DNA from: DASZHJ01 sp035604335
GTDB taxonomy: Bacteria > Pseudomonadota > Alphaproteobacteria > ATCC43930 > CGMCC-115725
Reading direction: 5' to 3'
Assembly: GCA_035604335.1 (NCBI GenBank)
Contig: DATNIT010000110.1
Coordinates: forward strand, 1 to 15,619
DNA length: 15,619 nucleotides
Made by a program: the position numbers and the translations under genes. Under the pieces are notes generated by a model. That model saw only the letters and a list, made by a program, of their open reading frames with translations, ran no database searches and was not told the DNA's origin. Position 1 is the stretch's first letter, and every line of letters starts with the position of its first letter. Positions 7,830-14,680 of this stretch are shown here, piece by piece.

Positions 7830-9125
7830 ATGGATGCATTGAAGCGCCAGCGCGTGTTGGTGCTGGTTCAGGGCGAGCTCGCCCAGAGCCCCCGCATGCT
7901 CAACCACGCGCGGGAGCTGGCGGCGGCCGGCGCCGAGGTGCATCTGATGGGATTCACCGGCGTCCCGCTGCCACCGGAATTCGCGCAGAGCCGAGCCTTC
8001 GTGGTGCACGCGATCTCGCGCCTTGGCGCGGCACGGTGGCGCCGCCTGCCGCGGCCTCTGTTCATCCCGGCGGCCGCGCTGCGCTCCCTCTGGCTGCTCC
8101 TTCGGATCGGGTGGCTCCTGCTGTACTCCCTGCCGCGCCCTCACGCGATCCTGGTGCAAAACCCGCCAGCGCTGCCCGCGGCCGCCCTCGCGGCGGTGGC
8201 GGCCCGGGTCCGCCGAGCCATCCTGATCGTGGATTGGCACAATCTGACCGCCGCCATGCTCGCATTGCGCATCGGCTCGGATCATCCGCTGGTTCGCATG
8301 ATTGAGCGCTTCGAGCGCTGGTTGGCCCGTCGCGCGCGGGTGAATCTCTGCGTCTCCGAGGCTCTGCGCCAGCGTGTGCAGCCGAGCGCCAGACGCGGCA
8401 CTTGTCTGGTCTTGCACGATCGCCCGCTGCGGCGACCGGCGCCCGTCTCCGACGCCGAGCGAGTCCGGATCCTGCGCCGCGTATCGGAGGCGGTGGGCAT
8501 GAAGACCGGGTTTGCCGAGCATCCGGCGCCGGTCGTGATGGTGAGCTCGACCAGCTGGAGCGCGGACGAGGATATGGCCATGCTGCTGGACGCGCTGTCC
8601 GCGCTGGTCGGGTCAAAAGCCGAGCAGCGCTCCGCGATCCTCCCTCCCCTCGCCGTGATCGTGACCGGCCTCGGCCCGGGGCGCGCCGAGTTCGAGGTCC
8701 GCGCGCGACACCTCGTGTGTCCCGGACTCCGCATCGCCACCGGTTGGCTCGCGGACGATCTCTATCGCGATCTCCTGCGCGCGGCCCAGCTCGGACTCTC
8801 GATGCACCGCTCGGCCTCCGGGCTCGATCTTCCCATGAAGATCGTCGATATGATCGAGGCCGGCCTGCCGGTGCTCGCTTACGATTACGCGCCCTGCCTC
8901 GGCGAGCTGCTTCCGCGCGAGCGCGCGGCGGGATTATTCACGACGCCGGCGGAGCTTGCCGAGGGCCTGAGCACGCTCCTGCAGGACTATCCGGACCTGG
9001 CACGGCTCACCCGGATCCGGGCAGCCATGCCGGATCTGGCCTCGCCCGGCTGGACCGAGGAATGGCGGCGCGTGGCGGCCCCGATCTTCGCCGATCGGAC
9101 ATCGCCGAGCTGGCCATCGCCATGA
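7830..9125 (+). CDS. ALG1-like beta-mannosyltransferase homologue (GT33-type, GT-B fold)
   Basis: The 431-residue product matches, motif by motif, what I know of eukaryotic ALG1, the enzyme that adds the first mannose to GlcNAc2-PP-dolichol. In order: QGELAQSPRM (14-23; ALG1 has GDxGRSPRM), a hydrophobic stretch (84-101) likely to touch the membrane, VQNPPALP (109-116), IVDWHN (133-138), HPLV (152-155), NLCVSEAL, VLHDRP (194-199), VSSTSWSADED (238-248), VTGLGPG, and HRSASGLDLPMKIVDMI (326-342). Expected acceptor here is a two-sugar undecaprenyl diphosphate on the cytoplasmic face; a GDP-mannose donor is inferred from the family only. The frame opens at 7758, but those 24 codons overlap the divergent gene, so the ATG at 7830 is preferred. 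The stop overlaps the next ATG (ATGA), implying coupled translation with the ALG11-like gene. Confidence 0.88.
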   Translation: MDALKRQRVLVLVQGELAQSPRMLNHARELAAAGAEVHLMGFTGVPLPPEFAQSRAFVVHAISRLGAARWRRLPRPLFIPAAALRSLWLLLRIGWLLLYSLPRPHAILVQNPPALPAAALAAVAARVRRAILIVDWHNLTAAMLALRIGSDHPLVRMIERFERWLARRARVNLCVSEALRQRVQPSARRGTCLVLHDRPLRRPAPVSDAERVRILRRVSEAVGMKTGFAEHPAPVVMVSSTSWSADEDMAMLLDALSALVGSKAEQRSAILPPLAVIVTGLGPGRAEFEVRARHLVCPGLRIATGWLADDLYRDLLRAAQLGLSMHRSASGLDLPMKIVDMIEAGLPVLAYDYAPCLGELLPRERAAGLFTTPAELAEGLSTLLQDYPDLARLTRIRAAMPDLASPGWTEEWRRVAAPIFADRTSPSWPSP

Positions 9126-10306
9126 GGCGCGCCCTCGTCATCGATCCCGGTCTCAACAATCCCGGCGGCGGCACCTGCGTCGCCGCCTATGTGCTTCGGG
9201 CCTTGCGCGACGACTTTGAGGTGACCCTGCTCACCTGGAATCCCGTCGATTTCGCGCCCATGAACGCGGCCTTCGGGACAGATCTCAAGAGCGGAGATTT
9301 TCGCTTCTTGCGCGTCCCCGATTGGTGGCGGCGAGCGCAAAAAATAACCCATCTCCCGCTCGCGCTACTGCGCGGAAGCCTGCTGCAGAGAGAGGCCCGC
9401 GAGCTGCTGCAACGCGAGCGCTTCGATCTCGTCGTCAGCACGACGAACGAGATCGATGTCGGCGTGCGCGCGATTCAGTATGTGCACTACCCCTGGCAGT
9501 TCTTTCCTCGACCCGACGCGGACTATCGTTGGTACCACCACGCGTCCGTCGTAAAGCTTTACCGGAGATTGGCGAGCCGGATCAGCGGAAGCACAAACCA
9601 AGGAATCGCCCGCAATCGGACCCTCGTCAATTCGGCGTGGACGGGCCGGCGCTTCGAGCAATGGTATGGCGTGGCGCCACGGGTGCTTTATCCGCCCGTG
9701 CCGATCGATCGCGAGCCCATACCCTGGGCGGAGAGAATCGACACCTTCGCCTGCGTCGGGCGCATCGCGCCGGAGAAAAACATCTTGGGGGTGATCGACA
9801 TCCTCTCCGAGGTGCGCCGGCGCGGCCACATGGTCTCGTTGCTCATCTGCGGCCAGCGGCAGTGGCCCGCCTACGAGCGCAGAATCCTGGCAGCCGCAGC
9901 GGCGCATCCGGACTGGCTCTCGCTCTCGCTCGATGTGCCCCGGCACGAGCTGATCGAACGTATCGCGCGTTGCCGATACGGCATCCACGGCATGGTCGGC
10001 GAGCACTTCGGCATTGCCGTGGCCGAGATGATGCGTCTGGGATGCGTCTGCTTCGCGCCCGCGGACGGCGGCCCCGCCGAGATACTCGGCGGCGACCCGG
10101 CGTTGCTTTATGACTCGCGTCAGGACGCCGTCGAGAAGATTTGCCGCCTACTGGGAGAGCCGGACGCCCTCGCCCTGGCCCGGGAGCGCTTGCAGGCTCG
10201 CGCGGCGCTGTTCTCGGCGGAGCGCTTCACGGCCGAATTTCGGGAGATCTGCTCGGAGTTCCTCGCCTCGCCGCCCGAGCGTACTAAGCCCGGGTCTCTA
10301 CCTTAG
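9122..10306 (+). CDS. ALG11-like glycosyltransferase (GT4, GT-B fold)
   Basis: This 394-residue enzyme has a retaining GT4 layout with details recalling eukaryotic ALG11, an alpha-1,2-mannosyltransferase of the lipid-linked glycan. Visible landmarks are the glycine-rich N-terminal loop NNPGGGT (12-18), YVHYPWQFF (120-128), LVNSAWT (168-174), VLYPPV (188-193), GRIAPEKN (213-220), and GIHGMVGEHFGIAVAEMM (287-304), which holds the E-x7-E pair E294/E302, followed by DGGPAEIL. ALG11 carries close counterparts (HYP, NSSWT, YPP, PEKN, EHFGI, GGP). The sugar donor and linkage cannot be read from sequence; mannose is inferred from the neighbour and family. Its ATG overlaps the stop of the ALG1-like gene by 4 nt, so the two are very likely one operon. 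The 3' end overlaps the opposing WecA-like gene by 23 nt. A frame open back to 8402 is a shadow of the upstream gene. Confidence 0.85.
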   Translation: MRRALVIDPGLNNPGGGTCVAAYVLRALRDDFEVTLLTWNPVDFAPMNAAFGTDLKSGDFRFLRVPDWWRRAQKITHLPLALLRGSLLQREARELLQRERFDLVVSTTNEIDVGVRAIQYVHYPWQFFPRPDADYRWYHHASVVKLYRRLASRISGSTNQGIARNRTLVNSAWTGRRFEQWYGVAPRVLYPPVPIDREPIPWAERIDTFACVGRIAPEKNILGVIDILSEVRRRGHMVSLLICGQRQWPAYERRILAAAAAHPDWLSLSLDVPRHELIERIARCRYGIHGMVGEHFGIAVAEMMRLGCVCFAPADGGPAEILGGDPALLYDSRQDAVEKICRLLGEPDALALARERLQARAALFSAERFTAEFREICSEFLASPPERTKPGSLP

Positions 10307-11318
10307 GGACGGATCGCCAGTCTCCAGGCGTCTCCCGGCCGCGGCGACCGAGAGCCATCATGAGCACGCCGGTGATGACCGCGCCGGCGAGAAGCGCGGG
10401 CACGGGCAGCCAGATTGCCGCCACCGCTGCCGCAGCGAGCGCAACGCTTCCGGCAAGAACCAATCCCACCACGGCCGCATGATTGCCGTCGCGCGCGAGA
10501 GCGCGCTGGAAGAAATGCGTCTTGTGGGCACGCCAGAACGGCTCGCCGCGGACAATCCGGCGGACCAATGTCCACGTGGCGTCGCTGAGGTAATAAAGCG
10601 TGAGCAGCAGCGCTGGCGCCCAATAACCGTGCCCGGCCAGCTCCAGGAGCAGCCAGCCCGCGACGAAGCCCAGCGGCACGCTGCCGACGTCGCCCAGGAA
10701 CACGCGCGCGGGATACCAGTTCCACGGCAGGAAGCCGGCCGCCACCGCCGCGAGCGTGACGCCCAACAGGAGATAGCCCTCCGGCCCGAAACCCGTGAAG
10801 GCGCCGATTGCCGCGACGCCAAGACCGATCACCACGCACTCGACCCCCGTCATCCCGTCGGCGCCATCCATGAAATTGAACAGATTGACGAACCAGACCC
10901 AGGCCACGCCGGTCACGACCTGGTCGAGCCAAGCCGGCAGGAGGCCCTGGAAGAGCAGGCCGCGGCCCGGCCAGCCCAACAGCGCCACGACGACCGCCGC
11001 GATTTGGACGACGAGCCTGAGCGTTACCGACATGTCCTTGAGATCGTTGCGCCAGGAAACGGCGGCCAGCACAAAGGCGAGCCCTGATATTCCGAGGATG
11101 CCGCGGGGCACGAAACCCACGAGCGCGAGCGCGACCCAGATCACCAGCAGAACGCCAACGACCGCGGCGCCAGCGCCTTTCGGAACCGGGCGCTCGTGCG
11201 AGGAACGCTCGCCGGGGTGGTCGACGATGCCGCGCCGCGCGAGCCAGCGGGTGATCGCCCAGGTTCCCGCCCAGCTCCCGATCCAGGCCAGTGCAGAGAC
11301 GATAAAAATCGCGGTCAC
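10284..11318 (-). CDS. Polyprenyl-phosphate sugar-1-phosphate transferase (MraY/WecA/WbpL family), likely initiating enzyme
   Basis: This 344-residue polytopic protein (about ten spans) belongs to the family that transfers HexNAc-1-phosphate from a UDP-sugar to undecaprenyl phosphate, the first step of lipid-linked glycan assembly. Motifs: DHPGERSSHERPVPKGAG (33-50), WRNDLKD (89-95), NLFNFMDGADGM (145-156), PARVFLGDVGS (203-213, D210), and the cytoplasmic RAHKTHFFQR (263-272, H265/H268). The usual DD pair of the first catalytic motif reads ND here (N91-D92), which is odd. The start codon is GTG; AAGGGGA lies about nine bases upstream and supports it. The role would be that of eukaryotic ALG7. 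Its 3' end overlaps the ALG11-like gene by 23 nt. It could also initiate O-antigen or capsule synthesis, but no O-antigen polymerase or Wzx is in view. Confidence 0.88.
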   Translation of the reverse strand: MTAIFIVSALAWIGSWAGTWAITRWLARRGIVDHPGERSSHERPVPKGAGAAVVGVLLVIWVALALVGFVPRGILGISGLAFVLAAVSWRNDLKDMSVTLRLVVQIAAVVVALLGWPGRGLLFQGLLPAWLDQVVTGVAWVWFVNLFNFMDGADGMTGVECVVIGLGVAAIGAFTGFGPEGYLLLGVTLAAVAAGFLPWNWYPARVFLGDVGSVPLGFVAGWLLLELAGHGYWAPALLLTLYYLSDATWTLVRRIVRGEPFWRAHKTHFFQRALARDGNHAAVVGLVLAGSVALAAAAVAAIWLPVPALLAGAVITGVLMMALGRRGRETPGDWRSVPKVETRA

Positions 11319-11431
11319 GAAGCGCTATCCCCTTGGATTTCCCTGCCCCGACGGCCAGGCATTGCCTCGGAGCGCGCTTGCGGCGCTTTGATACACCAGC
11401 GGAAGGCGCAGCGTCGAATCCCGCCGCCGGC

Positions 11432-12062
11432 TCATCGGCTCAGCACCAGAACATTGCCCAGCAGGATCACGGCGGCACCGAGGAGGACACGCGTGTCCAG
11501 CGCGAGCCCCTCGAACAGCGCGGACAGCCCCAGGGCGATCACAGGCACCAGCGCCAGCGTATAGGAAGTGCGCGCCGGCCCGATGCGGCGCACCAGGTCG
11601 AAGTACAGCAGAAACGCCGCGCAGGACGCGAAGACCACGAGATAGGCGAAGCTCGCGACGTACCGCGGCGACGTATCGACGGCGAGCGGCAGGCCGGCCG
11701 CCATCGACCAGGCGAAGGCGAATGCAGCGCCGACAAGCGCGCGCCATGATCGCCGCGAACAGCGACGACATCGAGAGGATCAGAGCCGCCAATCCGCTCG
11801 GGATCAGCCGGCTCGCCTGATAGAAGCCGATGACGGCCACGCCGAAGAACGAGACGCCCCGCAGCGCGGTCCACCGGGCGTCTGCGCGGCCGAGGCGGAG
11901 ACGCGTGCCGCCGACGTATCCCGCGAGCAGGAGGATGCCGCCCACCAGCGTCATGCGATAGGCGACCGAGACCGGCGCGGGGACGACGCCGGCCTGCAGC
12001 GCGGTCATGAGCGCACCGCCACCCCAGAGCAGCGCCGTCAGCAGGAAGCGGACCGCGATCAC
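11432..12062 (-). pseudogene. EamA/DMT-family permease, disrupted by internal deletion and frameshift
   Basis: From a GTG at 12060-12062, which has GGGGAG five bases upstream, the frame encodes about four membrane spans (FLLTALLWGGGALM, VSVAYRMTLVGGILLLAGYV, then a span ending SSLFAAIMA). At about 11738-11746 the permease sequence jumps to another frame, continuing as ALVGAAFAFAWSMAAGLPLAVD and the end typical of the second EamA repeat (LVRRIGPARTSYTLALVPVIALGL ... LLGNVLVLSR), stopping at 11432. Together the parts give about 210 codons where the family has about 290-300; the missing part is the fifth and sixth spans. So the gene lost around 90 codons, not in a multiple of three. It lies 13 nt after the intact EamA gene and was probably co-transcribed with it. 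A sequencing or assembly error is possible but would not explain the missing spans by itself. Confidence 0.75.
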
Positions 12063-12075
12063 CGGCGCTCCCCGA

Positions 12076-13002
12076 TCAGCCCGCCGGTTTGGGGCGCCGC
12101 AGCAGCGCAACGCCGGCGATCACCAGGGCGCATCCGACGAGTTGCTGTCCCGTGGGGTAGCTCCCGAAGGCCGCGGCGACCACGATGCCGAACAGCGGGA
12201 TCAGATTGAGGTAGAGCGACGTCACGATGATCCCGATCCGCGACACCCCGTAATTCCAGAGCACGCCGCCCAGCAGAGTGACCGCGCAGATGATCCAGGC
12301 CAGCAGCGCCAGTGTCGGCGTCGAGGGCGCCGAGGGCGGTGGCGCGGCGACGCCGGCGGCAAGCAACGCCCCGTAGATCGGCGTCAGCACGAGGGCGGCG
12401 CCGAAGTAGCTCACGGCGGTGACGCGACGCTGGCCCCAGGAGCCCAGCCATTGCTGCGCCTTGAGCGAATACCAAGTCCAAGAGAGCGAGGCGAGCACCA
12501 GCAGCCACTCGCCGCCGCGCACGCTCGCCCGCGCGTCGGGCGCGACAGTCCCGAGCGCCGCGATGACGGCACCCGCCGTAGACAGACAGAAGGCGCCGAA
12601 CGCGCCCCGCGGCAGAGGCTGGCGGAAGGCGAGCGCCGCGTAGATAGCCGCAATCGCCGGTGAAGCGCCGGAGACGATGATGGCGGAAACCGGATTCGAG
12701 AGCGCGACGCCCACCGTGTAGAGCAGAGAAAAGGCGGCGATCCCCGCGCCGAGGCCCAAGGCTCGCGGCCACGGTATCGTGCGCAGCCACGAGACTCCGT
12801 CGAGCCCGATGGAAATCACCAGCAGCACACCGGCGGCGGCCGCGACACGCAGGGCCGAGAGGGTCCAAGCGTCGAACTCTTGCAGCACGATCTTGGCCGC
12901 GGGCACCAGCGTGCCCCACGCGAACATGGTGACGACCGTTCCGGCATGGGCGGCGAGATTGGCCGGACGCGTCACGGGACGCTCGGCGATTGGTTGATCC
13001 AT
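12076..13002 (-). CDS. EamA/DMT-family permease
   Basis: The 308-residue product is an inner-membrane permease of the drug/metabolite transporter superfamily, with about ten spans in two repeated EamA halves. First-half features are MFAWGTLVPAAKIVL, YTVGVALSNPVSAIIVSGASP and the ERP-like turn at RQPLPRG. Second-half features are LLVLASLSWTWYSLKAQ, GVLWNYGVSRIGIIVTSLYLNLIPLFGI and a closing VGCALVIAGVALLRR. Family members export metabolites such as amino acids or nucleotides; the substrate cannot be told here. The ATG at 13002 has no strong ribosome site, but the first predicted span begins about 20 residues later as usual. The broken paralogue follows after 13 nt. I see nothing that ties this gene to the glycosylation genes. 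Confidence 0.88.
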   Translation of the reverse strand: MDQPIAERPVTRPANLAAHAGTVVTMFAWGTLVPAAKIVLQEFDAWTLSALRVAAAAGVLLVISIGLDGVSWLRTIPWPRALGLGAGIAAFSLLYTVGVALSNPVSAIIVSGASPAIAAIYAALAFRQPLPRGAFGAFCLSTAGAVIAALGTVAPDARASVRGGEWLLVLASLSWTWYSLKAQQWLGSWGQRRVTAVSYFGAALVLTPIYGALLAAGVAAPPPSAPSTPTLALLAWIICAVTLLGGVLWNYGVSRIGIIVTSLYLNLIPLFGIVVAAAFGSYPTGQQLVGCALVIAGVALLRRPKPAG

Positions 13003-13042
13003 CGCCGAGGATCATAGCCGCTATCGGGAATCTCCACTGTTG

Positions 13043-13139
13043 CGTCCTTCGACGCGCTCCCTTCGGTCGCTTGCTCAGGATGAGGGCCATGGGAAGACAA
13101 CGCGCCTCATCCTGAGCAAGCGAAGCGCGTCGAAGGACG
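13043..13139. repeat. Large imperfect inverted repeat (alphaproteobacterial REP-like palindrome)
   Basis: The left arm (13043-13085) and right arm (13105-13139) are reverse complements over 35 bases, except for eight extra bases (CCCTTCGG, 13059-13066) in the left arm. The matching blocks are 16 bases (CGTCCTTCGACGCGCT) and 19 bases (TCGCTTGCTCAGGATGAGG), separated by a 19-nt centre. It lies between a leftward permease and a rightward oxygenase gene, with its right edge 82 nt before the latter's start. The rest of 13003-13221 holds nothing else I can name. Confidence 0.85.
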
Positions 13140-13221
13140 AACACTGCCGAGAGATGACGACGCGCCTCTCACGTGCCAAACTCTCCCGAGGACTGGCATT
13201 CAGGGGCCAAGGAGCGTGGAT

Positions 13222-14058
13222 ATGGCGGTCATTGACGACAAACCCGATCTTGGAGCCGCCGCGCTCGTTCCGGCGGCGGTGATCGAGAGCTTCCGGCTCG
13301 ACGGCGCGGTGTTGCTCAAGGGCTATCTTCGCGATTGGGTTGAGCCGTTGCGGGCGGGCATCGAGCGCAACCTGGCCGAGCCGGGTCCCCATCAGCGCGT
13401 CTACACGCCGAAGGGCGGATCGGGGCGTTTCGTCGGCGACTACTGCAACTGGGCGAGAATTCCGGAATACCGCCGGTTCGTATTCGAGAGCCCGGCGGCT
13501 CGCATCGCTCAGCAATTGATGGGCTCGCGCACGGTCCGGCTGTTCCACGAGCACGTGCTGATCAAAGAGCCGGGAACGCGCGAGGTGACGCCCTGGCACC
13601 ACGACCAGCCCTACTATTGCGTCGACGGCACCCAGACCGTGAGCCTCTGGATGCCGCTCGACCCGGTGCCGCGCGACGTCTGCGTGGAATACGTCGCCGG
13701 CTCGCACCGCTGGGGTCGCTGGTTCCGGCCGAGCAAGTTCACTGGCGTCGCCTACGATCACAAGGCGGACACGCTCGAGGACATGCCCGATATCGGCGCC
13801 CACCGCTCCGACTATCGGCTGCTGGGCTGGGACGTCGAGCTCGGCGATGCCATCGCGTTCCACTTCCTGACGGTGCACGGTGCGCCCGGAAATCCTTCCG
13901 CCAATCGGCGCCGCGCCTTCGCCTCGCGCTGGATCGGCGACGACGCGACATACGCCGTCCGGTCCGGCGAGATATCTCCGCCGTTCCCCGGACTCGAGCA
14001 GCGCTTGAAGCCCGGCGACCCGCTGGCCGCCGAGGAGTTTCCGCTCGTCATCGGATGA
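13222..14058 (+). CDS. Phytanoyl-CoA dioxygenase (PhyH)-family Fe(II)/2-oxoglutarate oxygenase
   Basis: This 278-residue protein belongs to the PhyH branch of cupin-fold oxygenases, which hydroxylate small molecules using Fe(II), oxygen and 2-oxoglutarate. The iron triad is visible: H126 and D128 in WHHDQPYY, and H219 in FLTVHGAPGN, with RRRAFASRW after it supplying the arginine expected to bind 2-oxoglutarate. Other family-like parts are LKGYLRDWVEPLRAGI near the N-terminus and CVEYVAGSHRWGRWF before the distal half. The ATG at 13222 is chosen because AAGGAG (13209-13214) is seven bases upstream; a GTG at 13216 is too close to it. The 3' end overlaps the opposing dgoA by 11 nt. The substrate is unknown; length fits a soluble cytoplasmic enzyme. 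Confidence 0.88.
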   Translation: MAVIDDKPDLGAAALVPAAVIESFRLDGAVLLKGYLRDWVEPLRAGIERNLAEPGPHQRVYTPKGGSGRFVGDYCNWARIPEYRRFVFESPAARIAQQLMGSRTVRLFHEHVLIKEPGTREVTPWHHDQPYYCVDGTQTVSLWMPLDPVPRDVCVEYVAGSHRWGRWFRPSKFTGVAYDHKADTLEDMPDIGAHRSDYRLLGWDVELGDAIAFHFLTVHGAPGNPSANRRRAFASRWIGDDATYAVRSGEISPPFPGLEQRLKPGDPLAAEEFPLVIG

Positions 14059-14680
14059 CCGGCGGCGTCAGCGCGTCGACGAGCTCGCGCGCCTTCGCCG
14101 CTACCGCGGCGCGATCGAGACCGGGTTTGTAGAGCGCCGAGCCGATCCCGAACCCAGTCGCGCCGGCCTTGAGCCAGGCCGGAATCGCGGCGGCGTCGAT
14201 GCCGCCGACCGGCAGCACGGGGATCGTCCGCGGCAAGACCGCGCGCAATGCTCCCAGCACTTTCGGCGAGGCCGCTTCCGCCGGAAAAAGCTTTAGCCCG
14301 TCCGCACCGGCCTCGATCATCGCGAAGGCCTCGGTCGGCGTGAAGAACCCGGGAACCGCGAGCAGGCCCAGCTCCTTCGCTCGCTTCACCACCGGCGCAT
14401 TGGCATGGGGCGTCACGATCAGCCCACCGCCCGCCGCCCGGATCACATCGACCTCGTCGCTGCGCATCACCGTGCCCGCGCCCACCAGGGCTTTTCCCGC
14501 GCAGGCCGCGGCCAGGCGCCGGATGCTCTCCAGCGGCTCCGGTGAATTCAGGGGCACCTCAATGATGAGGATGCCGGTCGCGATCAAATCCTCAGCGATG
14601 CCGACGACCTCGTGCGGCTGTACGCCGCGCAGGATCGCGATGAGCGGCGACGTCTCGAGCCAAGTCGCGAGCGACGTCAC
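14048..14680 (-). CDS. dgoA: 2-dehydro-3-deoxy-6-phosphogalactonate aldolase
   Basis: This class I aldolase of the KDPG/KDPGal family (210 residues, usual length) splits 2-keto-3-deoxy-6-phosphogalactonate into pyruvate and glyceraldehyde 3-phosphate, the last step of the De Ley-Doudoroff galactonate route. Key parts are PLIAILRGV (R18), IIEVPLNSPEP (E41), LVGAGTV, IVTPHAN, and GADGLKLFPAE with Schiff-base lysine K130; VGGIDAAAIPAWL near the end binds phosphate in the family. The NSPEP and PHANAPV stretches favour the galactonate over the gluconate enzyme. The start is a GTG sharing four bases with the stop of dgoK (GTGA), preceded by GGAG; the frame open further upstream is a shadow of dgoK. 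Kinase and aldolase are therefore translationally coupled. Confidence 0.93.
   Translation of the reverse strand: MTSLATWLETSPLIAILRGVQPHEVVGIAEDLIATGILIIEVPLNSPEPLESIRRLAAACAGKALVGAGTVMRSDEVDVIRAAGGGLIVTPHANAPVVKRAKELGLLAVPGFFTPTEAFAMIEAGADGLKLFPAEAASPKVLGALRAVLPRTIPVLPVGGIDAAAIPAWLKAGATGFGIGSALYKPGLDRAAVAAKARELVDALTPPVIR

Noticed and set aside
6895..7842. Long + strand frame antisense to the MurG-like gene
   Set aside because: The translation is low-complexity and charged with no motifs, while the minus-strand frame has clear GT28 motifs.
8402..10306. A single 634-residue + strand protein spanning the ALG1-like 3' half and the ALG11-like gene
   Set aside because: The first 240 codons are an Arg/Pro-rich out-of-frame reading of the ALG1-like gene. 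The real start is the ATG at 9122, where the GT4 fold begins and overlaps the previous stop.
10110..11087. Long + strand frame antisense to the WecA-like gene
   Set aside because: Arg/His/Asp-rich shadow; the opposite frame encodes a polytopic enzyme with conserved motifs.
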